This document shows positions 1 through 8,479 of a stretch of DNA of 64,000 nt, piece by piece. Source of the DNA: Caulobacter sp. (GTDB lineage Bacteria > Pseudomonadota > Alphaproteobacteria > Caulobacterales > Caulobacteraceae); the NCBI GenBank assembly GCA_029866155.1, contig JARWZW010000068.1, forward strand, positions 1-64,000, given 5' to 3'. The first letter of the stretch is position 1, and every line of letters starts with the position of its first letter. The notes beneath the pieces are model-generated. The model searched no databases. It was not told where the DNA came from and saw only the letters and a program-made list of their open reading frames with translations. The position numbers and the translations under genes are program-made.

Positions 1-236
1 GCGTTGGGCGTGACGAAAGCGGCGAACGCCGCGCTGGCGGGCCGGGCCGCCAGCGCGGCGACGGTTTCTTCCACCGACAGGGGTGTAAATCGCAAGCCGG
101 CAAACCCGACGGCGGCGAAGGGACCAGTCACAGCCGTGGACGCCAGGGCGGAAACTGGCGCGGGGCTTGCCGCAGGTTTCCCTGTCCGTCCCGCTTTGCT
201 ACGTCCTGACAAAAGGTCTGTCCCATTCCCATGCAT
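1..236 (-). CDS. WecG/TagA/CpsF-family glycosyltransferase, N-terminal part (cut by window edge)
   Basis: The open frame enters from the left edge, so only the N-terminus is visible. It contains the sequence LSVEETVAALAARP followed by VTPNA at the edge. This resembles the start of the WecG/TagA/CpsF fold, where a helix is followed by the conserved T-P-N that begins the acceptor site. The family transfers a UDP-activated sugar to a lipid-linked intermediate at the inner membrane. The start is uncertain: an ATG lies at 236 and an in-frame GTG at 131, and neither has a convincing ribosome binding site. The gene diverges from the priming sugar transferase at 332. A complete family member lies at 13321. 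The family call is inferred from a short segment. Confidence 0.5.
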   Translation of the reverse strand, partial: MHGNGTDLLSGRSKAGRTGKPAASPAPVSALASTAVTGPFAAVGFAGLRFTPLSVEETVAALAARPASAAFAAFVTPN

Positions 237-331
237 CGAACTAGCCGTCCTGGTCTGACTGCGCGCTTTTGCAGGGTTCTGCAGGAGCCGGGCCAAGACC
301 TGTCCTCTGCCCGGCGCGGGTCCGGTAGATC

Positions 332-985
332 ATGAGCCGCTCTCCCCTGCCCGGCCTTGTCATCGGTGGCGGCCGCGATGTCACCCTGGAATTGTTGATC
401 AAGCGGTTGATGGACGTGATCGCCTCCATTGTCTTGATCATCCTTCTTGGGCCGCTCCTTGTCGCGATCGCCATTCTCGTGGCTGTGACCTCCCCCGGGC
501 CCGTTCTGTATGCCTGCGACTGGGTCGGCCAGGGCGGCAGGCCCTTTCGGGGCTACAAGTTCCGCACCATGATACCGGACGCAGACGCCCGGGAGGCGGA
601 GCTGCAGTCCCGAAACGAAATGAGCGGTCCCGCCTTCAAGATGGCGAACGATCCCAGGGTAACGGGTCTCGGCCGGATGCTGCGCAAGTACAGTCTTGAT
701 GAACTGCCGCAGCTTTGGAGCGTCCTTAAAGGCGATCTGAGCCTTGTCGGGCCCAGGCCGCCCCGCGCCCATGAGTTTGCCCGGTTCACCGAGTTCCAGC
801 GCCAGAAATTGTCAGCGCAGCAGGGCATCACCTGTCTCTGGCAGGTCGAGGGACGTCACCGCATCAGCGACTATGACGAATGGGTCGCCCTGGACATAGA
901 GTATATCCGCAACTGGTCGCTCTGGCTGGACATCAAGATCCTCTTCCGGACAGTCGGGGTCGTTATCAGGGGGACCGGCGTATGA
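332..985 (+). CDS. Priming sugar-phosphate transferase (bacterial sugar transferase family)
   Basis: This 217-residue monotopic phosphoglycosyl transferase would load the first sugar-1-phosphate onto undecaprenyl phosphate to begin exopolysaccharide repeat synthesis. A hydrophobic re-entrant segment spans about residues 25-52. It is followed by KFRTM (76-80), the catalytic Asp-Glu dyad in SLDELPQL (123-124) and GPRPP (140-144), all typical of the PglC/WcaJ catalytic core. At about 200 residues it is the short form, without the WbaP/WcaJ N-terminal membrane domain. Its TGA overlaps the ATG of the next glycosyltransferase, which points to translational coupling. Caulobacter uses such enzymes (HfsE, PssY, PssZ) to start holdfast polysaccharide; which one this corresponds to cannot be told from sequence alone. 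Confidence 0.9.
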   Translation: MSRSPLPGLVIGGGRDVTLELLIKRLMDVIASIVLIILLGPLLVAIAILVAVTSPGPVLYACDWVGQGGRPFRGYKFRTMIPDADAREAELQSRNEMSGPAFKMANDPRVTGLGRMLRKYSLDELPQLWSVLKGDLSLVGPRPPRAHEFARFTEFQRQKLSAQQGITCLWQVEGRHRISDYDEWVALDIEYIRNWSLWLDIKILFRTVGVVIRGTGV

Positions 986-1938
986 CATCGAGGATCGACA
1001 TCAGCGTTGTGGTCCTGAGTTACAACCGCGTTCACCTGCTGGGACGGACGCTCAGGGGTTGCCTGGCCCAGGCCGCCGACGCCCCGTGTTTCGAGATCAT
1101 CGTGGTCGACAATCATCCCGATCGACTGTCGGAGGGCCTGGTGGAAGGCCTGGCCACCGCCAACCCCGCCGTCCCGCTGGTGTATCTCAGCGACAGTCGG
1201 CGAAACATCTCCATTGTCCGCAACAAGGCCATTGCGGCGGCGAGCGGGACCTATGTGGTCTTCATCGATGATGACGAGGCGCCCCAGCCCCTTTGGCTGG
1301 CCGAGATGTTCGCCTGTCTCGAACGTACCGGGGCCGACGCCGCCTTCGGTCCCAAATTGCCGGAATTCGAGGGCGGAGCCGCACCGGACTGGGACCCACA
1401 GGGCTGGCGCTACACCCTGGACTTCCAGCTTCCGGCCGACACGCCGCTGCATCTGTTCGGGCGGTTCCGACGAAAGGGCAAGGGTCTGGGAAGCGGCAAC
1501 GCCGCCTTCCGGGTATCGACCTGCCTTGCCGATCCGGAACCCTTCGCGGTGGCGTTTGGCGACGCCAATGGCGAGGACACGCAGCTCCTGTTTCGTCTGG
1601 CCCTGGCCGGCCGCAGGTTCGTCTGGTGCCCGACAGCTGTTGTTCACGAGTTTATCGAAACCGAGCGCGCCCGGCCCGATTACATGATCACCCGGATGAA
1701 ACGGGGATCGCAGCACTATGCCGTCTGCCGCATTGACACCAGTCGCAACAAGCTGCTGACCACCCTGCGAGTGGCGTTGCTGGGACTGGCTCAGTTTTCG
1801 GTCCATGCAGCGCTTTATGTTCTGTCTGGCGAGGCTATCCAGCCTGGCCGCTATGACCACCGTATCGGCATGGCGAAAGGACTTGGCAAACTGACCTGGC
1901 GCTCGCCGATCGGCTTCATCAATGAGGGGGCTGCGTGA
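982..1938 (+). CDS. Family 2 glycosyltransferase, copy 1
   Basis: This is a 318-residue GT-A fold glycosyltransferase. The N-terminus has the nucleotide-binding strand ISVVVLSYNR, then IIVVDNHP near residue 40, and the metal-binding FIDDDE (94-99). An acidic GEDTQLLFR segment further on is the usual catalytic-base region. The ATG at 982 overlaps the stop of the sugar transferase, so this start is preferred over the longer open frame beginning at 880. Its stop overlaps the GTG of the next gene. The two neighbours are clearly paralogous along their full length, including a shared C-terminal GMAKGLGKLTWR/MMAHGLGKLTFR motif, so they probably arose by tandem duplication. Donor and acceptor are not predictable. 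Confidence 0.85.
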   Translation: MTSRIDISVVVLSYNRVHLLGRTLRGCLAQAADAPCFEIIVVDNHPDRLSEGLVEGLATANPAVPLVYLSDSRRNISIVRNKAIAAASGTYVVFIDDDEAPQPLWLAEMFACLERTGADAAFGPKLPEFEGGAAPDWDPQGWRYTLDFQLPADTPLHLFGRFRRKGKGLGSGNAAFRVSTCLADPEPFAVAFGDANGEDTQLLFRLALAGRRFVWCPTAVVHEFIETERARPDYMITRMKRGSQHYAVCRIDTSRNKLLTTLRVALLGLAQFSVHAALYVLSGEAIQPGRYDHRIGMAKGLGKLTWRSPIGFINEGAA

Positions 1939-2936
1939 ACCGCAAGGCGCCGGACCCGGCTGCCGAGGCCATGGACCTCAGCATCGTCATCGCCACCTAC
2001 GACCGTCCGGCGCATCTGGCCCTGACTCTGCAGTCCTGCCTGTCCCAGACCAACGATCTGGGCCTGGACCTGGAAATCATCGTCATCGACAACCACCCCA
2101 GCGGCAGCGGTCGCCAGGTCTGCGATCGCTTGACCGAAGAGGGCGATCACCCGGTTCGTTATGTAGTGGATCTCACCCGCAATATGGCGGTCCTGCGCAA
2201 TCGCGGATTTTCTGAGGCGAGGGGACTGTGGCTAGCCTTCATCGATGATGACGAGATCGCCGATCCGGACTGGACCGACGCCCTGGTTCGCACGCTTCAG
2301 GCGACGGACGCCGATATCGTGGTCGGGCCCCGGCTAGCCCGGTTTGAAGGCGGCAGTCCGCCAGCCTATGACCCCGGAGGCAAAAGCTTCGTGCGTGATC
2401 TTGGCCTGGTCGACCAGGCCGAGATCATCCTGACCGAACCCTCCGGCAAGCCACGCTTTGGGCTCGGTACAGGCAACTCCCTGTTCAATCTGGCCCGCTG
2501 TTACGTTCCGGGACAGGGCCCCATGCTGACAGCCTTTGGCGACGCCGGAGGCGAGGACGCTGAACTTTTCGTCAGGCTGCACCGAATGGGGCGCCGCATC
2601 ATCTGGTCGGCCGGGGCTCGTGTTACCGAAACTGTGCCGGCTCATCGCACCAGCCCGGCCTACCGTTTCCTGCGCACACGCCGGGAAACCCAGCACTATG
2701 TCAGCATCTATCTCGACGGCGCGCGAAACCAGCGTCTGGCCTGGATTGTCCTTATGGCAAAAGGACTTGCCCAGGCTGCTGTCGGCGCTCTCATCGCTGC
2801 AGTCTCCTTTGAGTTCGGTTCGGACAGGCGCATCTCCGGACGGCTGATGATGGCCCATGGCCTTGGCAAGCTGACCTTTCGACATCCGGTCGGCTATATC
2901 GCTGAACCACCCGGCAAAACCCTGCTTCCCGACTAG
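1935..2936 (+). CDS. Family 2 glycosyltransferase, copy 2
   Basis: This 333-residue paralogue of the preceding gene carries the same landmarks: LSIVIATYDRP, IIVIDNHP, FIDDDE (103-107) and GEDAELFVRL, and an equivalent C-terminal hydrophobic stretch. It starts at a GTG inside the previous gene's stop codon. It would add a second sugar to the lipid-linked repeat unit. Divergence between the two copies is spread over the whole length, so specificities may differ. A gap of about 90 bases separates it from the transaldolase gene. Confidence 0.85.
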   Translation: MNRKAPDPAAEAMDLSIVIATYDRPAHLALTLQSCLSQTNDLGLDLEIIVIDNHPSGSGRQVCDRLTEEGDHPVRYVVDLTRNMAVLRNRGFSEARGLWLAFIDDDEIADPDWTDALVRTLQATDADIVVGPRLARFEGGSPPAYDPGGKSFVRDLGLVDQAEIILTEPSGKPRFGLGTGNSLFNLARCYVPGQGPMLTAFGDAGGEDAELFVRLHRMGRRIIWSAGARVTETVPAHRTSPAYRFLRTRRETQHYVSIYLDGARNQRLAWIVLMAKGLAQAAVGALIAAVSFEFGSDRRISGRLMMAHGLGKLTFRHPVGYIAEPPGKTLLPD

Positions 2937-3029
2937 CCCAGGGTGTGCGGATTATTCTTTCGGGACTGGCGCGAATATTGATCCGACGAGGCTCAGCTGT
3001 GCCCATTTGGGCCATTCGTTGGAGACACC

Positions 3030-3779
3030 ATGTTGCGCGATCTTGTCGCCCCATACGCCGCCTCGCCAGCTCCGATGCTCCAGGGCATCAAACTGTTCGG
3101 CGACGGCGCCAGCCTCGCGGACTTTTCCCGGCTGCGCAGCGAAGGCCGCGTGGTCGGGTTCACGACCAACCCGACCCTGATGTTCAAGGCAGGGGTCCAG
3201 GACTATGCCGCCTTCGCCCGGCAGCTGATCCACCTGATCCCGGACATGCCCCTGTCGTTCGAAGTGTTCTCAGATGACCTTGAGGAGATGGATCGGCAGG
3301 CTCGCCTGATCTCCGGCTGGGGTCGCAATGCCTATGTGAAGATACCAATCACCAACACCCGGGGCGAGAGCTGCCTGCCGCTGGTCGGACGGCTGAGCGC
3401 CGACGGGGTCAAGGTCAATGTCACGGCCATCATGACCCTGGAACAGACAGCAGCCACGGTCGAGGCCCTGAACACGGCTGTCCCGGCAATCATCTCGATC
3501 TTCGCAGGCCGCATCGCCGACACCGGGATCGATCCGGTGCCGGTCATGCGGGCGGCAGTGGCCATGGCGGCTCGCAAGCCCCGGGCAGAGGTCCTCTGGG
3601 CCAGCACCCGAGAGGTGTTCAACCTCTACCAGGCCCGCGATTGCGGTTGTCACATCATCACCGCCACCCCGGATATCCTTCGCAAGCTGGATATGTCCGG
3701 CAAGGACCTGGATGCGCTGTCGCTGGAAACCGTCGCCATGTTCCGCGACGACGCGGTCACTGCCGGCTACCGGATCTAG
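3030..3779 (+). CDS. Transaldolase-family protein
   Basis: This 249-residue (beta/alpha)8 aldolase belongs to the transaldolase/fructose-6-phosphate aldolase family. TTNPTL (45-50) follows the first strands, and the Schiff-base lysine is in YVKIPITN (K104). The ATG at 3030 has a GGAG ribosome site 5 bases upstream. The length fits the short FSA-like branch rather than the roughly 320-residue TalB form. It stands at the head of the heptose cassette, so a role in supplying or trimming sedoheptulose-7-phosphate for the GmhA-like isomerase is a reasonable inference, but the substrate is unproven. Twelve bases separate it from the nucleotidyltransferase. Confidence 0.85.
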   Translation: MLRDLVAPYAASPAPMLQGIKLFGDGASLADFSRLRSEGRVVGFTTNPTLMFKAGVQDYAAFARQLIHLIPDMPLSFEVFSDDLEEMDRQARLISGWGRNAYVKIPITNTRGESCLPLVGRLSADGVKVNVTAIMTLEQTAATVEALNTAVPAIISIFAGRIADTGIDPVPVMRAAVAMAARKPRAEVLWASTREVFNLYQARDCGCHIITATPDILRKLDMSGKDLDALSLETVAMFRDDAVTAGYRI

Positions 3780-3791
3780 GAACAGACCGGC

Positions 3792-4523
3792 ATGACCCAG
3801 GCCCTGGTTCTGGCCGCAGGCCTTGGAAGTCGCATCCGTTCGGTGGCGGGCGACCTGCCCAAGCCGCTGATGCCTTTTGCCGGCGAGCCGATCCTGGCGG
3901 GCAATCTCCGCTGGCTGGCTGATAGCGGGGTGACAGATGTCTGGATCAATCTGCATTACGGCGCAGAGGCGATCCGCCAGACCATCGGCGATGGCTCCGC
4001 TCTGGGTCTGTCGGTTCGCTATGTCTTCGAACCGACCTTGCTGGGCACGGCCGGGGCGCTGGGCAACATCCGGCAGCAGGTCCGGGGGCCAATCTTCGTG
4101 GTCTATGGCGACAGCGTTGTACGCTGCAATCTGGCCGCCCTTGCCGCCCGGCATCACGCCCGGGCCGCCGAGGTCACCATCGCCCTGTTCGACCGGGAGC
4201 GTCATGCCCATACCGGAATTGCCGGCGGCAGGGTGAAGCTTGGCCAGGACGGCGCGGTGAACGGATTTGTCGAGGGCGCCGGGGACGACAACGCTCACCC
4301 CCTGGTCAATGCCGGCCTCTATTGCCTGAACCCTTCGGTTCTCGATCTGATACCGCCGGGCTTCAGCGATTTTGGCCGGGACATCTTTCCGGCCATGCTC
4401 AGCGCCGGCCGCCGCCTTGATGGCCTCATCATGGAGGCTGGCGGCTTCTGTCTCGGGCTGGACACCCCGGAAAGCCATGCGGTCGGCGCCGCTCTGCTGG
4501 AACAGGGAAGACTGGTCCTTTGA
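3792..4523 (+). CDS. Sugar-1-phosphate nucleotidyltransferase, copy 1
   Basis: This 243-residue Rossmann-like nucleotidyltransferase begins with LAAGLGSRIRS, the pyrophosphorylase signature. It continues with LPKPLMPFAGEP and the metal-binding VYGDSV, then a C-terminal sugar-binding half ending near GLDTPES. In heptose loci this family (HddC) makes GDP-D-glycero-alpha-D-manno-heptose; MurU/RmlA-like enzymes are the alternatives. A second family member lies at 7778, on the other side of the two kinases, so the locus may make two activated sugars. The gene overlaps the start of the phosphatase by four bases. Confidence 0.8.
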   Translation: MTQALVLAAGLGSRIRSVAGDLPKPLMPFAGEPILAGNLRWLADSGVTDVWINLHYGAEAIRQTIGDGSALGLSVRYVFEPTLLGTAGALGNIRQQVRGPIFVVYGDSVVRCNLAALAARHHARAAEVTIALFDRERHAHTGIAGGRVKLGQDGAVNGFVEGAGDDNAHPLVNAGLYCLNPSVLDLIPPGFSDFGRDIFPAMLSAGRRLDGLIMEAGGFCLGLDTPESHAVGAALLEQGRLVL

Positions 4524-5065
4524 GCCTGCGCCCTGCCATCTTCTTCGACCGCGACGGCGTGCTGAATGACGTGGTCTGGCGCGACGGCAAGCCGGCTTCG
4601 CCCCGCTCGCCGGACGAGCTGCTGCTGGCGGACGACTGCCGTGAGGTCGTGAGCCGCCTGAAGTCGGCAGGCTTTCTGACTTTTGTCGTCACAAACCAGC
4701 CGGATGTTCGCCGGGGCCTGATGACGGCCACAGACCTCGAGGCGATCCATCGGCGCCTGGCTGAACACATCACCTTTGAAGAAATTGCCTGCTGTCCTCA
4801 TGACGACCGGGACTGCTGCGGCTGCAGAAAGCCCAGGCCCGGAATGCTGCTGGACCTCGCCCGCCGCTGGTCCGTCGATCTGGCCGCCAGCTGGATGATC
4901 GGCGACCAGGACCGCGACACCGCCTGCGGCCAGGCCGCCGGCTGCCACACCGCCCTGCTCAGCCGCTCGTATAACAGCGGAGCCGGCGCCGACATCAATG
5001 CCGCCGAACTGACCCTGATCTGCGACCAGATCCTTGAATCCCTCCCCCTTCGCCAGACCGCCTGA
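4520..5065 (+). CDS. gmhB: GmhB-like heptose bisphosphate phosphatase (HAD family)
   Basis: This 181-residue HAD phosphatase has the nucleophile motif DRDGVLN (D10, D12), the VVTNQPDV segment of motif II, and a zinc-binding Cys/His loop CCPHDDRDCCGCRKP followed by GMLLDLA. That loop is the hallmark of GmhB-type D-glycero-D-manno-heptose 1,7-bisphosphate phosphatases. It starts at a TTG overlapping the previous stop codon (TTGA), which implies coupling. The expected reaction removes the C7 phosphate to leave heptose 1-phosphate for the nucleotidyltransferase. Histidinol-phosphatase-like members share the fold, but the neighbourhood favours heptose. Confidence 0.85.
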   Translation: MSLRPAIFFDRDGVLNDVVWRDGKPASPRSPDELLLADDCREVVSRLKSAGFLTFVVTNQPDVRRGLMTATDLEAIHRRLAEHITFEEIACCPHDDRDCCGCRKPRPGMLLDLARRWSVDLAASWMIGDQDRDTACGQAAGCHTALLSRSYNSGAGADINAAELTLICDQILESLPLRQTA

Positions 5066-5078
5066 CCCTGGAGCCGCC

Positions 5079-5696
5079 ATGTTCATCGACCATTTCTTCG
5101 ACGCCGTCGCCCGCGCCACCGCCGCCATTGACCGCGAGTCGGTGGAGGCCACAGCCCAGGCCCTGGCCGCTGTCCGCGAACGGGGGGGCCGGCTGTTCAT
5201 CATCGGTGTCGGCGGAAGCGCGGGTCATGCCAGCCATGCCACCAATGACTTCCGCAAGATCTGCGGGTTCGAGGCCTATTGCCCGACCGACAACGTCTCC
5301 GAACTGACGGCCCGTATTAATGACGAGGGCTGGGAAGGCACCCTGTCCACCTGGCTGCAAACCAGCCGGCTGAAGCCGGAGGACGGCCTGCTGATCTTCT
5401 CTGTCGGCGGCGGCAGCATCGACCCTCCAGTCAGCGCCAATATCGTCCGGGCAATCCAGCTGGCCAAACAGCGCGGCGCCATGGTTACCGGCATTGTCGG
5501 GCGGAACGGCGGCTACACCGCCCAGGCTGCGGACGCCTGTGTCGTTATCCCGACCGTCGACCCGCAACTGATCACGCCGATTGTCGAGGGCCTGGCGGCT
5601 GTCGTCTGGCATCTGCTGGTGTCCCACCCGGCGCTCGCCCAGTCCAAGGGGCATTGGGAGCAGATCACACCGGCCTCCGATCCCGTTGCGGCCTGA
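5079..5696 (+). CDS. gmhA: GmhA-like SIS-domain phosphoheptose isomerase
   Basis: This SIS-domain protein of 205 residues has the phosphosugar-binding GVGGSAGHASH near residue 45 and SVGGGSIDPP near residue 110. The family converts sedoheptulose 7-phosphate to D-glycero-D-manno-heptose 7-phosphate. The ATG at 5079 (FIDHFFDAV follows) is chosen over the earlier one at 5034, which lies inside the phosphatase gene. The stop is four bases before the kinase start. Relative to enterobacterial GmhA it looks like the divergent isomerases of GDP-heptose clusters. Confidence 0.8.
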   Translation: MFIDHFFDAVARATAAIDRESVEATAQALAAVRERGGRLFIIGVGGSAGHASHATNDFRKICGFEAYCPTDNVSELTARINDEGWEGTLSTWLQTSRLKPEDGLLIFSVGGGSIDPPVSANIVRAIQLAKQRGAMVTGIVGRNGGYTAQAADACVVIPTVDPQLITPIVEGLAAVVWHLLVSHPALAQSKGHWEQITPASDPVAA

Positions 5697-5700
5697 ACCG

Positions 5701-6705
5701 ATGATCTCGACCCGCACACCGCTGCGCGTAACCCTCGGCGGCGGCGGCACCGATCTAGAGAGCTATTATCGCCTTGGTGGCGGATTCATCTTCGCCATGG
5801 CGCTGGACAAGTACATCCACATCACCGCCCATCGCCCCCTGTTCGACAGCCGGGTGGTTCTCTACGGGCCTCAGCCGGAGGCCTCGGAGCGAGCGATGGA
5901 TGTCCGCCATGAACTGGTGCGGGCCGCATTGCTGTCCCATGGCCTGGAGAACCGCATCGAGGCCGCCTCTCTCGCCGACATCGCCGGCGGGACAGGTCTC
6001 GGCTCTTCCAGCAGCTTTCTGGTGGGCTTTCTCAACGCGCTTCACGCCCTTAAGGGAGAAAGTCCTACGGCCCATGACCTGGCCGAGGAAGCCTGCACCC
6101 TTGAGATCAAGACCCTTCAGAAAGGCATAGGCAAGCAAGACCAGTACATGGCGGCCTTCGGCGGCCTGACCACCCTGGACATCGCTCCGGACGGCAGGGT
6201 CGAAGTGGGACGAGTCGATATCCCGGCGGACCTCGAGGCTGCCTTCCTGTCCCACACCCACATCTACTATACAGGCCTCAGACGGGACGCTGCAGTGATC
6301 CTGTCTGACCAGAACAGCGCCATGCGGTCGGACGCCTCTCCACAGCGCGGCCAGGTCGATGAGAGCCTGACCTTCATCAAGGACCTCGGCTACCGTATCC
6401 GGGACGCCTGGATAGCCGGAGACATCGAGGGCTGGGGCCGGATGCTGGACGAACATTGGCGACAGAAGAAGCGGCTCTCCAGCAAGATCAGCTGGCCCCA
6501 CATCGACCAGCTTTACGATCATGTCAAAGGCGCCTTCGGCGTCACAGGCGGCAAGGTGATCGGCGCCGGCGGCGGCGGTTTCCTGATGCTGTTCTGCCCT
6601 GGAAACGGTCAGGCCCTGGAAGATTACATGACGGCCCAGCAGATGCCCCGGCTGCACTACGGCATCGACCGCCACGGGTCCCGAGTGCTGGGCGCCGCCG
6701 CATGA
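5701..6705 (+). CDS. HddA-like GHMP-family sugar kinase, copy 1
   Basis: This 334-residue GHMP kinase has the N-terminal substrate strand RVTLGGGGTDLESYY. The ATP-binding loop GGTGLGSSSSF (motif 2) lies near residue 100, and the C-terminal GAGGGGFLMLF (motif 3) near residue 285. These match D-glycero-alpha-D-manno-heptose 7-phosphate kinase (HddA), which adds the anomeric phosphate. An ATG at 5701 directly after the isomerase stop is used; the longer open frame upstream overlaps the isomerase. The stop overlaps the start of a second, paralogous kinase. Fucose/L-arabinose-type GHMP kinases are an alternative. Confidence 0.8.
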   Translation: MISTRTPLRVTLGGGGTDLESYYRLGGGFIFAMALDKYIHITAHRPLFDSRVVLYGPQPEASERAMDVRHELVRAALLSHGLENRIEAASLADIAGGTGLGSSSSFLVGFLNALHALKGESPTAHDLAEEACTLEIKTLQKGIGKQDQYMAAFGGLTTLDIAPDGRVEVGRVDIPADLEAAFLSHTHIYYTGLRRDAAVILSDQNSAMRSDASPQRGQVDESLTFIKDLGYRIRDAWIAGDIEGWGRMLDEHWRQKKRLSSKISWPHIDQLYDHVKGAFGVTGGKVIGAGGGGFLMLFCPGNGQALEDYMTAQQMPRLHYGIDRHGSRVLGAAA

Positions 6706-7778
6706 TCCAGACGGCGCCTCAGAGACCGCCCTTGGCGATGGCCCTGAACGGAGTCCGGGCCAGGGCGCCTCTCCGCCTTGGACTGGCAGGCGGCGGAACC
6801 GACCTTTCTCCCTATTGCGATCAATTTGGCGGTGCTGTGCTCAACGCCACCATCGACCGTTTCGCATTCGCCCATCTGAGCGCCGAGCCTGAAGGCCGGA
6901 TCGCCTTCCGGGCCAGCGATATCCGGGCCGAGGAGGTCTATGCGCCCGGCCAGATCATGAGCGTGAATGGCCCCTTGATGCTGCACAAGGCCGTTTATCA
7001 GTACATGACCCGCACCTATCTGGGCGGACAGCAGCCCTCGCTGACGGTGTCCACGACTACAGATGCTCCTCCCGGCTCGGGGCTTGGCTCCTCCTCGGCC
7101 CTGGTGGTCGCCCTGGTTGAGGCCTTCCGCATGGCGCTGGACCTGCAGTTGGGGCCATACGAAATCGCGCAGCTGGCCTATCGGATCGAGCGAGAGGACC
7201 TTGGTCTGGCCGGCGGCCGGCAGGATCAGTATGCGGCCGCTTTCGGAGGCATCAACTTCATCGAATTCCTGGCGGATGAGCGGGTGATCGTGAATCCGCT
7301 GCGGGTGCGTCGCGGCTACCTCAACGAACTGGAATCCTCGCTGGTCATCTGCTTCACTGGTCAGTCCCGGCAGTCAGCCGGGATCATCGCGCGTCAGGTG
7401 GAAGGGCTGCGCCAGATGGACGGCCTGGTGATCGAAAACATGCATCGCCTGAAGGCCGACGCCGGGGCCATGAAGCAAGCCATGCTGGGGGGTGATATCC
7501 GCGAGGTTGGCCGGGTGCTGATACGATCCTGGGAAGCCAAGAAGGGCACAGCGAGCGGTATCGCCACGCCCCTGGTGGACGAACTGTTCGATCTTGCAAT
7601 GGCTCAGGGCGCCTGGGGCGGCAAGGTGTCCGGGGCCGGCGGTGGCGGATTTCTGATGTTCTGCACCGACCCCGAAAATCGCTATCGTCTGACCTCCGCC
7701 CTCAATGAAGCGGGGGGGCAGGCCAGCGCCGTGAAGTTCACCTTCGACGGAGCCGAGGCCTGGAGCGTGAAGGCCTGA
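6702..7778 (+). CDS. HddA-like GHMP-family sugar kinase, copy 2
   Basis: This is a 358-residue paralogue of the preceding kinase with the same three motifs: RLGLAGGGTDLSPY, PGSGLGSSSALVV and GAGGGGFLMFC. It carries an extra N-terminal segment of about 25 residues. The ATG at 6702 overlaps the TGA of copy 1 and the stop overlaps the start of the second nucleotidyltransferase. Kinase 2 and nucleotidyltransferase 2 are therefore physically coupled and likely work on one sugar-1-phosphate. Two HddA-like kinases side by side suggest either two related heptoses or one neofunctionalised copy. Confidence 0.8.
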   Translation: MIQTAPQRPPLAMALNGVRARAPLRLGLAGGGTDLSPYCDQFGGAVLNATIDRFAFAHLSAEPEGRIAFRASDIRAEEVYAPGQIMSVNGPLMLHKAVYQYMTRTYLGGQQPSLTVSTTTDAPPGSGLGSSSALVVALVEAFRMALDLQLGPYEIAQLAYRIEREDLGLAGGRQDQYAAAFGGINFIEFLADERVIVNPLRVRRGYLNELESSLVICFTGQSRQSAGIIARQVEGLRQMDGLVIENMHRLKADAGAMKQAMLGGDIREVGRVLIRSWEAKKGTASGIATPLVDELFDLAMAQGAWGGKVSGAGGGGFLMFCTDPENRYRLTSALNEAGGQASAVKFTFDGAEAWSVKA

Positions 7779-8479
7779 TGGGCGCCGCGGCGCGCCAGGG
7801 CGTGATCCTGATGGGCGGGTTGGGAACCCGTCTCGGGAACCTCTCGAGCCACACACCCAAGCCCATGCTGCCCGTGCAGGGCCGGCCGTTCGTCGAGTGG
7901 CTGATCGAGAAGGCCCGGCGCACTGGCATTGAGCGAATGCTGCTGCTCTGCGGCCATCGCGCTGAGGTGGTCGAGGCCTGGCGTCCCGGTGCGGAAGCCC
8001 GGTTTGATATCTCCATCGAGATCAGCAGGGAGCCGCAGCCTCTGGGCACGGCCGGAGCCCTGATCCACGCCCGGGCGCAACTGGCTGATGACTTTCTGCT
8101 GTTGAACGGAGACACCTGGTTTGACTTCGACTGGTCGGCGCTCGCCCTTCAGAAGGATGATCTGGGCGCCCTGGCCCTGCGCCCGGTTTCGCCAGCTGAC
8201 CGCTATGAAACCATCACCCTGGCGTCGGGACGAGCCATCGCCATCAATCCAAGAAACCTTGATCTTGGCGCCGGCCTGATCAATGCCGGCGTCTATCGGC
8301 TCCGCCCCGCCGCCCTGGACGGATTCTCGGCCCCGGCCTCTCTGGAGGGGGATGTTCTGCCGGTTCTGGCGAGCCGGGGAGCCCTGGCCGGACAAAGGTT
8401 CGAGGGCGGATTCATCGATATCGGCCTGCCTGAAACCTATGACGCCGCCCAGACGATGGACCTGGGCGCTCCGCAATGA
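7778..8479 (+). CDS. Sugar-1-phosphate nucleotidyltransferase, copy 2 (HddC-like)
   Basis: This 233-residue nucleotidyltransferase has the signature ILMGGLGTRLGN with the usual Ala replaced by Met. It is followed by TPKPMLPVQGRPF and LLNGDTWFD, and ends with a GGFIDIGLPETYD segment characteristic of HddC/RfbF-like enzymes. The usual product would be GDP-D-glycero-D-manno-heptose. It overlaps kinase 2 upstream and the GH10 gene downstream by four bases, so the run from 3792 to 9570 is close to one translationally coupled operon. Confidence 0.8.
   Translation: MGAAARQGVILMGGLGTRLGNLSSHTPKPMLPVQGRPFVEWLIEKARRTGIERMLLLCGHRAEVVEAWRPGAEARFDISIEISREPQPLGTAGALIHARAQLADDFLLLNGDTWFDFDWSALALQKDDLGALALRPVSPADRYETITLASGRAIAINPRNLDLGAGLINAGVYRLRPAALDGFSAPASLEGDVLPVLASRGALAGQRFEGGFIDIGLPETYDAAQTMDLGAPQ

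Noticed and set aside
871-1860. Long open frame on the minus strand opposite the first GT2 gene
   Set aside because: It is the antisense shadow of a GC-rich coding region; the plus-strand frame has clear GT2 motifs.
3270-4478. 402-codon minus-strand frame opposite the transaldolase and nucleotidyltransferase
   Set aside because: No family motif, and both plus-strand genes have conserved catalytic motifs in the same region.
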